Below are positions 41,726-50,148 of a stretch of 64,000 bases of DNA, one piece after another; positions within the stretch are counted from its first letter, which is position 1, and each line of letters starts with the position of its first letter. The notes beneath the pieces were generated by a model. It searched no databases and was not told the origin of the DNA. It saw only the letters and a list, made by a program, of their open reading frames with translations. The stretch is from assembly GCA_016720775.1 (NCBI GenBank), contig JADKJX010000007.1:62001-126000 (forward strand), written 5' to 3'. A program made the position numbers and the translations under genes. The DNA is from Chitinophagaceae bacterium (GTDB lineage Bacteria > Bacteroidota > Bacteroidia > Chitinophagales > Chitinophagaceae).

Positions 41726-42299
41726 TTATTTTTTATACGACTCTTTTTTTAACCGGCTCAGGTGAACGGGTGTAATGCCCAGGTAGGAAGCGATCATGTG
41801 TTGCGGTACCCGGTTATGAATATTGGGAAACTTCGGTGATGCTGTCGTACCTTTCTTTGGGGGTACGCACATAAAGGTTTTTGATGCGGTTGTCCTGGTA
41901 AATGAAATAGTATTCTGCGATGAGCCTGCCCAGTTTATCGCCTTCTTTCAAATTTTTATAGCCCCATTCAATGGCCGAACGGGGCAGTACCACCGCTTCT
42001 GTTTCTTCCACCGCCTGCAGACTGTATGGCGAAGATTGTTTCAGTATGAAGCATGAGTAGTCGGCGATGAACTGGTTTTCGGTTGCAAAGTGAATGCTGT
42101 GATCAGTTCCGTCATTATCCGTTACGCTCACCCGGATAATGCCTTTATTGATAAAGAATATTTCGTTGGGGGTGATGCCGGGCCGGCTAAGTATTTCCTG
42201 TTTGTTGAAGGTCCGGGTCAAAGCCTGGCCGAGCAGCTCATTGATTTCATCGTCGGAGATGCGGATCATTTGTTTTATTGCCTGGCTTACCTGTTCCAT
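41726..42299 (-). CDS. Crp/Fnr family regulator (third in window), frameshifted before its HTH
   Basis: The first frame (from 42299) gives the nucleotide-binding-like barrel and dimer helix, then a false end at 41814 (ITEVSQYS). The DNA-binding part lies in another frame: FPNIHNRVPQHMIASYLGITPVHLSRLKKES, stop at 41726-41728. Loss of two As in GAAAAGTTT near 41818-41820 would explain it. Restored length is about 191 residues. The HTH is of the same Bacteroidota type as the regulator at 37765, without the TGA-reading Glu. It is next to SDR and esterase genes, targets unknown. Confidence 0.75.
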
Positions 42300-42412
42300 T
42301 TGCTTGATTCATCCGCAAAATCGTTTTACGTTTAATGGGAAGGATACTTTGTTTAATTTCTGTTTTGGAGGGAAAGTAAATTGTGTCACAAAAAGTATTG
42401 CTTTACCAGGGC

Positions 42413-43239
42413 TTATTTATTCGCTCGTATTTCTTTGGTCACCCCGGCCACTTCGTTTAACAGCAATGGAAATGCCGGTTCAACCATCGTGCCGTGGTTA
42501 AAGCCCTGCAGTTCATACAGCCTGGTTCTTTTGTTGCCGCTGAGTTTCATCATGCGAAGCAGGTAAGCATTTTCTTCGTAACGGCCCAGCAATTCCATTT
42601 CCCGGTCGCCGGTGATGAGCAGCATGGGCGGCGCATCTTCCCGTACATGATAAAGTGGCGCAAAATCGTCAATAACGGGTTGGGTATTTTTTATTCCCCT
42701 CTCCTGGCGGATGGTAAAATGTGTGATGGCCTGTCCGCTGAAAGGAATCAGGGCAGCAATCTCGTTTGCATCAATTTTATATTTCGCCAGGTAGCTTTTA
42801 TCCAGCGTGATCATCATACCCAGGTAACCGCCTGCAGAATGGCCCGAAACAAAAATGAGTTTGTTGTTGCCCCCGTAATCAGCGATGTGCTCAAACACCC
42901 AGGCCACGGCCGCTGCTGCATCTTCTATATAGGCGGGCGAAGTTACTTTGGGCGAAAGCCGGTATTCTACACCCACAACAGCGTATCCCTTTTCCATTAA
43001 TTGCTTCGGTAATTCTTTTTGTCCGCCTGTTAAGCCACCCCCATGAAACCAGATGATGGTTGCATAGTTCTTGGCATCTTTAGGATAATAGAGGTCCAGG
43101 GTGCATTGGGAGTTTATATACGTATCTTTCTTGCTGATTGAATCGGCATAATAGTGCAGGTTCTTTCAAGAACATAAGATTGCTGCGCCTGTGCAGAAAC
43201 CGTACTTAATAAAAGGAAAAATAAAATGATCTTTTTCAT
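42413..43239 (-). CDS. Alpha/beta hydrolase (carboxylesterase type), frameshifted near the N-terminus
   Basis: A secreted esterase-like enzyme. From ATG 43239 a signal peptide (IILFFLLLSTVSAQAQ) is read, then the frame fails near 43165; the next frame carries NLHYYADSISKKDTY, CTLDLYYP and the oxyanion motif WFHGGGL, then VEYRLSP, the nucleophile elbow GHSAGGYLG, the Asp in LLITGDREM and the His in FNHGTM. One restored base gives 275 residues. The family is the HSL/carboxylesterase branch. It would hydrolyse small esters in the periplasm; the substrate is unknown. Confidence 0.82.
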
Positions 43240-43274
43240 AAAAGGAAGATACAAATTTGTTTGAGGGTATAACT

Positions 43275-44657
43275 TTACTTGTTAAATAAACCGATTGTAA
43301 AATTCAGTTCCGTGTCCCTGCCTTCTAAAATATCTGCCAGCGTGGGCATTACTATGTGTGTGGGCATTATTCCCTGCCCGCTGTTCTTTGCCTTATCGGT
43401 GATCACATATTGCCTTGTTGGCACCTGCACCTGGATCTTTGAGTTAGGAAGTGTAATATCTTTTGCATCTCCGGCTATCACATTTGGGTTACCACCCGTT
43501 TCTTGTCCAATAAAAACCGTTTTGCGGTTGGCTTGCAGGCAGGAGGAAACTATACCTGAATTGGAAAAACTTCCCCCATTGATGAGTACATAAAGATTGC
43601 CTTTAAAATTGCCGGGCTTTGGTTTATGTGTTCCCAATGATGGGCCGTTGCAGTGCTGAAGCTGGTGGCCTTCCACACAAAAATAATCCTGCACCACGGT
43701 AAACGGTTTGTCTAACAGGTAAGAAAGAAGAAACACCCCATTCTCAATATCACCGCCCTGGTTATTCCGCAGGTCCAGTATTAGGTTTCCTGTTTTGGCG
43801 TCATTGATCTGTTCAAAAAAGGCTGCAATTACTTTGTCGAAGCTCTGTTTGTACTCCTTCCGTAAAATATCGTTGTGAAAATCCCTGATGGTAAGCAGGG
43901 CATAGTTCCTGTCTTTTTCAACCTGCAGTTTAATGCCTTCGTTTGGTTGCCTGGAAAACAGTTTACCGGGGTAGTGTAGCTGCCGGTAAAAATAAATACT
44001 GTCTTTTGGTAAAGCGTTGATGGTGCTTGTATGAACGTCGCCGTTTGTTTTATAAGCGATGGTATAATTTTCCGGGTGCCCGAAACTAAAACTGTAATAC
44101 TCCCGGAAATAATTATTCAGTATCCAGGTAGGGTAGCTGAGGTTATTGCCGTCTCTTACCTGTCTTTCCATAAGCTGGTTGATGATACCTGTTGTATTCA
44201 CATTGTTGATACTGATGATCTCAGTGCCGGCTGCTATTGAATTATCATTTGTACAAACCAGATCAACATACAAACACTTGTTGATGATGGTAAAATGATA
44301 GGGAAGGAACAGGCTGTTCTTAGTATGATACTCCATAGTTCTTTCTGCAGGCAGTATGATACTGTGCCCGTCTTTGATGATGGAACTGATGCAGGTAATG
44401 TGCCTGTAAAACTCAGTTTCCGTCATCGGGGCCGTAATGTCATTCTGCAGGCTGTCGAACACATGATCTATCTGCGGCTTCTGGGAGTACAGGTAAAGAC
44501 CGGGGTGCAGTGCTTCTAATTTATTTTTCAAGTGGGCCAGGTCACTTTTCAATTCTTTAATAGAAAATAACTGCTCTTTGGGATCAACTGTTTGGCCGAA
44601 ACAAATAGTAGTTGGAAGAAAGAAGCCCAGGAAAATGTGAAAGAGTAGTTTCTTCAT
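43275..44657 (-). CDS. S41 family peptidase
   Basis: 460 residues with a signal peptide (1-22). The N-terminal helical region (ELKSDLAHLKNKLEALHPGLYLYSQ) is of the tricorn-related S41 type; then a PDZ-like segment and the C-terminal protease domain with LILDLRNNQGGD and the catalytic Ser in LINGGSFSNSG (about 360). Predicted periplasmic serine protease. Target unknown. No partner gene is obvious. Confidence 0.88.
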   Translation of the reverse strand: MKKLLFHIFLGFFLPTTICFGQTVDPKEQLFSIKELKSDLAHLKNKLEALHPGLYLYSQKPQIDHVFDSLQNDITAPMTETEFYRHITCISSIIKDGHSIILPAERTMEYHTKNSLFLPYHFTIINKCLYVDLVCTNDNSIAAGTEIISINNVNTTGIINQLMERQVRDGNNLSYPTWILNNYFREYYSFSFGHPENYTIAYKTNGDVHTSTINALPKDSIYFYRQLHYPGKLFSRQPNEGIKLQVEKDRNYALLTIRDFHNDILRKEYKQSFDKVIAAFFEQINDAKTGNLILDLRNNQGGDIENGVFLLSYLLDKPFTVVQDYFCVEGHQLQHCNGPSLGTHKPKPGNFKGNLYVLINGGSFSNSGIVSSCLQANRKTVFIGQETGGNPNVIAGDAKDITLPNSKIQVQVPTRQYVITDKAKNSGQGIMPTHIVMPTLADILEGRDTELNFTIGLFNK

Positions 44658-44733
44658 TATTGCTTTGTTATTGCTGGGTAGTTCCGTTAATCCGGTACGG
44701 CGGACCTGAATGAAAGATAAGAAATGATTGCAT

Positions 44734-45330
44734 TCAGGATCCTATTTCTTTCAACAATTCCTCTGCCTGGCGCAATAGATTATTGTAGCGTTTCCATACC
44801 CATTTGGAGAAGAATAATAAAACGATGTACCCGAAACTGAAGGAAACTATAAAAAGAAACTGGTTGTTCCCAACCCAGTTCTTTCCAAAGATCTTTGTTG
44901 ATAAAAGGATGGTGGTTGCCAGCAGCAGGTAACTCAGCGTGAAATTCAATTTTTGCAAACGGCAGAATCGTATTTTCTTTATGGCAAACTCCTTTACCGT
45001 GTCTGCATACGATTTGCTTACTTCCTTCGTCATTTTCAATTGCAGGATACTGGCCCAACTGAGCACCGGCAACCCAAGTAAAAGAAGAATGGTTACCATG
45101 CCTGCTCCTTGTACAAGAACGGTATCCAGCAAACTGAAATTCAATATAACATAAGCAGCGGCCGCAAAGCAGATCAAGCCACCTGCCAGTTCAGGTATTG
45201 CGATCATCCTGATCTTTGAATGATATTTATTACGGGTGATATCGTCTATCATTTCAGGGGTGAGGGTTTGTTTTTTATCTGCCTGGTTACTGATGTCATG
45301 CCAGGTATTTTTTAAGTCGTCCAGTTCCAT
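44734..45330 (-). CDS. Membrane protein, candidate anti-sigma partner
   Basis: 198 residues: a soluble N-terminus (ELDDLKNTWHDISNQADKK), then four helices (about 47-65, 70-90, 125-145, 155-172) and a basic C-terminus. It starts two bases after the sigma gene stop on the same strand. The ELDDLKxxW opening is a frequent start of uncharacterised Bacteroidota proteins paired with ECF sigma factors, which supports an anti-sigma or regulatory role by position only. Confidence 0.65.
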   Translation of the reverse strand: MELDDLKNTWHDISNQADKKQTLTPEMIDDITRNKYHSKIRMIAIPELAGGLICFAAAAYVILNFSLLDTVLVQGAGMVTILLLLGLPVLSWASILQLKMTKEVSKSYADTVKEFAIKKIRFCRLQKLNFTLSYLLLATTILLSTKIFGKNWVGNNQFLFIVSFSFGYIVLLFFSKWVWKRYNNLLRQAEELLKEIGS

Positions 45331-45332
45331 GA

Positions 45333-45827
45333 TTATTGTTGTTTTGATATTTGTTGTTTTAATTTTTCTTTGATCCGGGATAATCTGGTTCCCACATTGC
45401 TTATTGAAATGCCGGTGATCTGCGCTATTTCCTCATGACTTTTATTCTCCAGGTAAAGCATTACAATACCTTTGTCGAGCAGGTTCAGATTATTTAAGTG
45501 ATGCCTGAGTGTCTGCCATTTTTCTTCCAGCTCATCATTCTTTATATCGGGGTGATCGAATGCCTGTCCTTCAAGCGAAACGGTGGAAACTTTCCGCTTG
45601 TCTTTTTTCAGATGATAGATGGCCGTATTCATGGCTACCCGGTACATCCAGGTACTGAAGGCCGACTTCTGTGCAAACGAATCAAATGACTTCCACAACT
45701 GGTAAATGATCTCCTGCATCAGGTCATCCCTGTCTTCTGTGCTGTTGGTGTACACCGAAGCTATTTTATACAGCAAGCCCTCGAATTGCTTAATGGCCGC
45801 AGTAAATATTTCCTTTTTGTTTTCCAA
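45333..45827 (-). CDS. ECF-type RNA polymerase sigma factor
   Basis: 164 residues: region 2 (DLMQEIIYQLWKSFDSFAQKSAFSTWMYRVAMNTA) and region 4 (LLDKGIVMLYLENKSHEEIAQITGISISNVGTRLSRIKEKL). Typical full-length ECF sigma. A membrane protein gene follows on the same strand with almost no gap. The neighbouring TonB receptor and S41 protease genes are possible targets, but nothing in the sequence shows it. Confidence 0.9.
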   Translation of the reverse strand: MENKKEIFTAAIKQFEGLLYKIASVYTNSTEDRDDLMQEIIYQLWKSFDSFAQKSAFSTWMYRVAMNTAIYHLKKDKRKVSTVSLEGQAFDHPDIKNDELEEKWQTLRHHLNNLNLLDKGIVMLYLENKSHEEIAQITGISISNVGTRLSRIKEKLKQQISKQQ

Positions 45828-45929
45828 GAACCTGGGGTTTTGTTGCTGATACCATATTAGTGTACCGGGTTAATAAAAAATCACACTGGATTAAAAAACA
45901 ATCAAATTTTGTTGAAAGAAAGGGCTTGG

Positions 45930-46026
45930 TATTCTTTGCGAAAAACTTAGCGTTCTTTGCGGTTATCCTCCGCTACGCTTAATATAAAAGCCAACCGCAA
46001 AGAACACTAAGGAAATGCAACGCTAA
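45930..46026. repeat. Inverted repeat, CCGCAAAGAACGC family
   Basis: Left arm 45932-45963 and right arm 45992-46026 pair imperfectly around AACCGCAAAGAAC; the centre shares CCGCTACGC with the repeat at 35199-35314. It occupies the 230-base gap between the sigma gene and the TonB receptor. I see nothing else there. Confidence 0.75.
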
Positions 46027-46060
46027 GTACACAAAGGAAACACTTCGACTTCGCCGGGGA

Positions 46061-48562
46061 TCAAAACCTTCCCACCACCTTAAAATTCACTAACCTTGGT
46101 GTTAACCGGTTAGGGATACTGTACACATTGTTTGCAAAATCCTTTACCAGCTGGAAGGAGATGGTATTGCGGCGGTCGATCAAATTAAATACTTCAAAGC
46201 TCGCCCAGATGTTTTGAAAATTACGGAAGGGGCTGTGACTGCGGCGTTTGCTTTTTTCACTCAGCAGTTGGGCGCTGAAGCCGGCATCTACCCGAATGTA
46301 TGGTTCAATGATAAGGGCATTGCGGTACTTCACGCTGTTGGGTATGTTGTAGCTCATGTTGCTGCCGTAGATCATGTTCAGGTGAAATTTAAAATTCTTA
46401 TTGGTAGGCAGGTAGTCTTCTAAATATAATCCGGCGGTGATCAACCGGTCGGTAGGGCGGCGAACATAACCCACTTCATTGCGGATGCTGTCAACCGGAA
46501 CCTGGTCGGTGCTGTGTGAGTTAATGATCTCACCGGCGGCATTTTTGTATTGATAGTAATGATCGTCGTCAAGGTTCTCTTTTGTTTGCATGATGCCGAT
46601 GCTGAACCAGCTTTCTGCATCCTTAACCAGTTCGCCAAAAAGCCTTGCTTCAAAACCTACGGCGTATGCTTTGGCATTGTTGTTACCGGCATAGCGGATC
46701 TTCACATTATCTATATCATACACATCCACACTCGTCATGCTTTTGTAATAGGCTTCGGTTGTTACACGAAAAGGGCGGTTATCGAAAGCTTTAAAATTAT
46801 AATCGGTACCAAAAACAAACTGGTAACTCTTCTGTGCTTTTACATCGGTATTCAATGTGCCGTCGTACTTTCTTAACTCACGGTAGAATGGTGGCTGGTG
46901 ATAAGCGCCAGCTGCCAGTTTAAACACCATATCCCGTTTCCAGTTGGGTTTAAAACTGAACTGCATCCGTGGACTGACTAAGAATTCCTTATTCAGCGAA
47001 TTGTAATTGTACCGAACACCTGCCTGCAACGTAATTTCTTTTTTTGCTGTGCCAAGACGGATATTGTCCTGCACATAGCCGCTGTATTTCTGAATGGAAA
47101 GATCAGCAGTAGAATTGAATGATTTGAACAGGTTCAGGTTTGCCGGGTTGTATGGCAGTGAATAACCGGCGCTGTCCTGGTATTCCCATTCCTTTAATTT
47201 ATCGGTGATGTTTGTCTGCTCAATGCTGTTGCCGAATTGTACAAAATGTTTTCCGGCGGCATAACTTCCTTTCAGCGTGGCATTGTACACATTTATGTTC
47301 AGCTCATTTCTTCCATAGTTCTGGTAATAGCCTGCGCCAAGCGGATTTACAATTTGTCCATAGGTGCTGCTGGTATTATCAAAGTCGCGGTCGCCGAAAA
47401 GATAAGAACCGGCAATATCAAAATTCTCATTCTCTTTATTCTGGAAGCGGCTGAGCATCCATTTCAATTTCAGTTTTTTGCTGGGTGTATGCAAAATACT
47501 CAGGCCGATGAGGTTTGTTTTGTAGCTGTCTCTTTCCTGTCCTTCAAAAACAATATCAAGTCCCAGGTTTGCGGTAAATAGGGGAGAGAAGACGGAAGTT
47601 GTTTTTTGCGCTGACTCCGGGAACAAGGTAAATTTTGTAACAGACAAAGTACCCAGGAATTCAAGCTGGATTTTTTCACTCAACTTATAGGTAAGCGATG
47701 CCTGCACATCCGATGAAGAAGGGATATAAGCGCCCAGCACTTCCTGGCTCTTCAACAAATTTTTATTGCTGCGGTTGCGTATGCCAACCAGGTAAGAGAT
47801 CCTTCCTTTTTTGGCAGCGCCTTCCAAATGCAATCCCTGCTCTAATAAACTTACGTAGGCAGAACCGCCGAAGCCGGTTGGTTTTTTATATTGAATGTCG
47901 AGCACACTGCTCATCTTATCGCCGTACTTCGACTGAAATCCACCGGTATAAAAATTCACATTCTTTGCCAGTTCGGGATTGATGAAGCTGAGGCCTTCCT
48001 GTTGTCCGCTGCGCACCAGGTATGGACGAAAAATTTCAAAGTCGTTTATATAGATGAGGTTCTCATCATAATTACCGCCACGTACGCTGTATTGCGAAGT
48101 GAGTTCATTGTTGCTGCCCACCAGTATCTTTATCAGGGCTTCAATGCCGCCGGTGGTGCTGGGTAGTGTAATGGCATTCTTTGGGTTTATTTTGGTGAGG
48201 CCCGTTTCTATGTGTTCTTTATTTTCACTCACCACGATCGTCTCCAGTGTTTTGCCACCCTTTTCCAGTACGATGCTGATCTTTTCTTCCTCTTCTTCAC
48301 TCAGGTAAAAATTCTTTTGTACATCGGCATAGCCGGTATGCGAAAACACGAGGGCGAATGATTTGCCTGCCGGAACTTTAATGCGGAACTGGCCGCTGTC
48401 GTTGGTAGTAAGGCCGGTGGTTTTACCAAGGATCACTACAGAAACACCGGAAACCGGTTTCTCATTTTCATCGATGATCTTGCCGCTCACCCATGCGGTT
48501 TTCTTTTGGGCAGCAGCAGTAAGGGTAAAAAGCAGTGAAAGAAGGACAAGAGCAGTTCTCAT
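46061..48562 (-). CDS. TonB-dependent receptor with carboxypeptidase-like N-terminal domain
   Basis: 833 residues: signal peptide (1-18), carboxypeptidase-regulatory-like domain (about 23-108; VSGKIIDENEKPVSGVSV), plug (about 110-235; YSVRGGNYDENLIYINDFEI) and a 22-strand-type barrel ending in an aromatic residue (VVGRF). An outer-membrane energised importer; ligand unknown. There is no SusD-like partner, so it is a stand-alone receptor rather than a polysaccharide-utilisation pair. Confidence 0.9.
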   Translation of the reverse strand: MRTALVLLSLLFTLTAAAQKKTAWVSGKIIDENEKPVSGVSVVILGKTTGLTTNDSGQFRIKVPAGKSFALVFSHTGYADVQKNFYLSEEEEEKISIVLEKGGKTLETIVVSENKEHIETGLTKINPKNAITLPSTTGGIEALIKILVGSNNELTSQYSVRGGNYDENLIYINDFEIFRPYLVRSGQQEGLSFINPELAKNVNFYTGGFQSKYGDKMSSVLDIQYKKPTGFGGSAYVSLLEQGLHLEGAAKKGRISYLVGIRNRSNKNLLKSQEVLGAYIPSSSDVQASLTYKLSEKIQLEFLGTLSVTKFTLFPESAQKTTSVFSPLFTANLGLDIVFEGQERDSYKTNLIGLSILHTPSKKLKLKWMLSRFQNKENENFDIAGSYLFGDRDFDNTSSTYGQIVNPLGAGYYQNYGRNELNINVYNATLKGSYAAGKHFVQFGNSIEQTNITDKLKEWEYQDSAGYSLPYNPANLNLFKSFNSTADLSIQKYSGYVQDNIRLGTAKKEITLQAGVRYNYNSLNKEFLVSPRMQFSFKPNWKRDMVFKLAAGAYHQPPFYRELRKYDGTLNTDVKAQKSYQFVFGTDYNFKAFDNRPFRVTTEAYYKSMTSVDVYDIDNVKIRYAGNNNAKAYAVGFEARLFGELVKDAESWFSIGIMQTKENLDDDHYYQYKNAAGEIINSHSTDQVPVDSIRNEVGYVRRPTDRLITAGLYLEDYLPTNKNFKFHLNMIYGSNMSYNIPNSVKYRNALIIEPYIRVDAGFSAQLLSEKSKRRSHSPFRNFQNIWASFEVFNLIDRRNTISFQLVKDFANNVYSIPNRLTPRLVNFKVVGRF

Positions 48563-48596
48563 GCCATGAAGGTAAATATTTTTAACCTCACCCCCA

Positions 48597-48620
48597 ACCC
48601 CTCTCCTTCAGGAGAGGGGT
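48597..48620. repeat. Intergenic hairpin ACCCCTCTCC/GGAGAGGGGT
   Basis: A perfect 10-bp stem with loop TTCA, preceded by CACCCCCA. It lies in the space between the divergent TonB receptor and lipoprotein genes and resembles short GC-rich palindromes scattered in Bacteroidota genomes. Orientation and position do not suit a terminator for either gene. Confidence 0.6.
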
Positions 48621-48718
48621 GAAGAGCTTTATTAAGCGAAATTCTTTGAAACAAGAAAAACCAGCAGATTTTACATGTTTTGCAATAATCCTTATTTTAC
48701 AGTTTTAAAACAAACGAA

Positions 48719-49612
48719 TTGATCAGAAGAATATTAATGATCGTGGTTCTCCCGGTATTGCTTTTTTCCTGCAACGACAACAAAAGCGTGTCGGAAAAGA
48801 AGGAGGCGATCTTTGTTACAGAAGGGGATAGTGAAAAGCACAGCAATAAACTTGTTTACTTAGACACGGCAGAGAATATTTACAGTGCACTTTGCCAGGG
48901 CTGGGCCATGGAAGATGATGAACTGGCGCTGAACAGTATGAGTGAGGATTCGAAATTTGACATACCCTACCGCAGTTATTATTTTGCCGCTAACGGAACC
49001 TTTGTAAAAAACCCACGCAATGCGATCGATTACGGCACCTGGTTCTATGACGATGATAAGAAGACCATCACGGTTAATTATTCTGTAGAGAAAGGACACG
49101 ATACCTACAAGATAGCTGCCCTCGCACCCGATGAATTAAAACTGCTGAACATTGGTATCAATACCAGCACTATTTTAAAATTCATTTCCCCCGCAAAACG
49201 TTTTAAGAACCCCGAAGAAGATCCGTTCTATGTGAAGAATAATTTGTGGCGCATTAAACCGCTTCGGAAAGAAACGGATGCAGGCATTCGCCAGCGGTTG
49301 AAAGAAAATATCTGGTTCTTCATTTTATTTTACCGGGCATCTATTGAAAAAGACGATAAGGCGGTTTCTTTCTATGGCCTGCCTTCCTGCTTTAAATGGT
49401 ATGGCGGCGGCATCTATCTTAAAAGCAAAGAAGAGCTTAAGGATAACTGGCTGGATTGTTTTTACGACATACAACAGGCCATGAAGGCCTACAAGATCGC
49501 CGACAAATTGCTGGAGCAAAAATACGAGTGGCCTAAAAAAGAAAACAACTGGCTTAAATTAAATCTTGCGGTGCTGGAGCAGATGTATAAGAAGATAGAT
49601 GAGGTGGAATAG
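48719..49612 (+). CDS. Lipoprotein of unknown function
   Basis: 297 residues from a TTG start (a later ATG at 48737 is possible): signal peptide and lipobox LFSC (Cys 18), then an unfamiliar mostly polar domain. Repeated aromatic motifs (YRSYYFAANGTFVKNPRNAIDYGTW, WRIKPLR, FKWYGGGIY) suggest a beta-rich first half, perhaps lipocalin-like, and a helical second half. I do not recognise the family. Divergent from the TonB receptor. Confidence 0.65.
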   Translation: MIRRILMIVVLPVLLFSCNDNKSVSEKKEAIFVTEGDSEKHSNKLVYLDTAENIYSALCQGWAMEDDELALNSMSEDSKFDIPYRSYYFAANGTFVKNPRNAIDYGTWFYDDDKKTITVNYSVEKGHDTYKIAALAPDELKLLNIGINTSTILKFISPAKRFKNPEEDPFYVKNNLWRIKPLRKETDAGIRQRLKENIWFFILFYRASIEKDDKAVSFYGLPSCFKWYGGGIYLKSKEELKDNWLDCFYDIQQAMKAYKIADKLLEQKYEWPKKENNWLKLNLAVLEQMYKKIDEVE

Positions 49613-49653
49613 GTTTGAAGTTTGAGGTTTGAGGTTTGAGGTTTGAAGTTTGT
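49612..49653. repeat. Heptamer tandem repeat (GTTTGAG type)
   Basis: Six units of GTTTGAG/GTTTGAA follow the lipoprotein stop. The unit differs by one base from that at 31769-31837. Confidence 0.85.
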
Positions 49654-49739
49654 GTATGCAAAACGACTGCTGGTAATACATTGCAACAGGGTTGTGATAA
49701 TTTTTTGCGATCTATTCTCTTCTTCAGTTGTTTAAACTT

Positions 49740-49747
49740 TATCTTTG
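49740..49747 (+). promoter_or_regulatory. -7 box of the DUF6660-like gene, implying a leaderless mRNA
   Basis: TATCTTTG, perfect TAnnTTTG, ends five bases before the GTG at 49752. If the start site lies about seven bases past the box centre, transcription begins at or next to the start codon. Confidence 0.55.
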
Positions 49748-49751
49748 CCCC

Positions 49752-50074
49752 GTGAAACTACTTACGCTGATATTTGGAGTTTATCTGCTCGTTCTGCCTT
49801 GTATGCCCTGTATGGATACAGATGAGTGTGCTGAGCAAAAAGCAGCATTCTTTGTTCAGCCGGCAGACCACCAAAATCATCAAAACGAAGACGAAGCCTG
49901 TGCCCCTTTTTGTAATTGCACCTGTTGCGGGCAAATGGTTGCTTCAAATTTCCATATGTCCAAAATAGTTGTCATAAAACCGGTAACCGGAAAAAATCCC
50001 TCATCTTATTACAACAGCATCTCCTTACTTCTGATTATTTTGGCAATATCTGGCAGCCGCCACGGGTGGGTTAA
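49752..50074 (+). CDS. DUF6660-like Cys/His-rich exported protein, frameshifted at its end
   Basis: Starts at GTG 49752 (KLLTLIFGVYLLVLPC...). A signal-like helix is followed by CMPCMDTDEC, a His-rich stretch (DHQNHQNED) and CAPFCNCTCC, which look like soft-metal ligands. The end is frameshifted: near 50027 the sense moves to the next frame, giving SDYFGNIWQPPRVG and a stop at 50072-50074; with one restored C the protein is about 107 residues. It lies just before a TonB receptor, an order that suggests a metal (perhaps copper) uptake pair; this is inference. Confidence 0.65.
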
Positions 50075-50148
50075 TCATTGAAATATTATTTGAGAACAGC
50101 TGGTAGAAAATATCAAGCTGGCGTGTTATTAACCAACAAACACCTTAC

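Noticed and set aside
45828..46060. A gene in the gap before the TonB receptor
   Set aside because: The space is filled by an imperfect inverted repeat; no frame has a start, length and composition of a gene.
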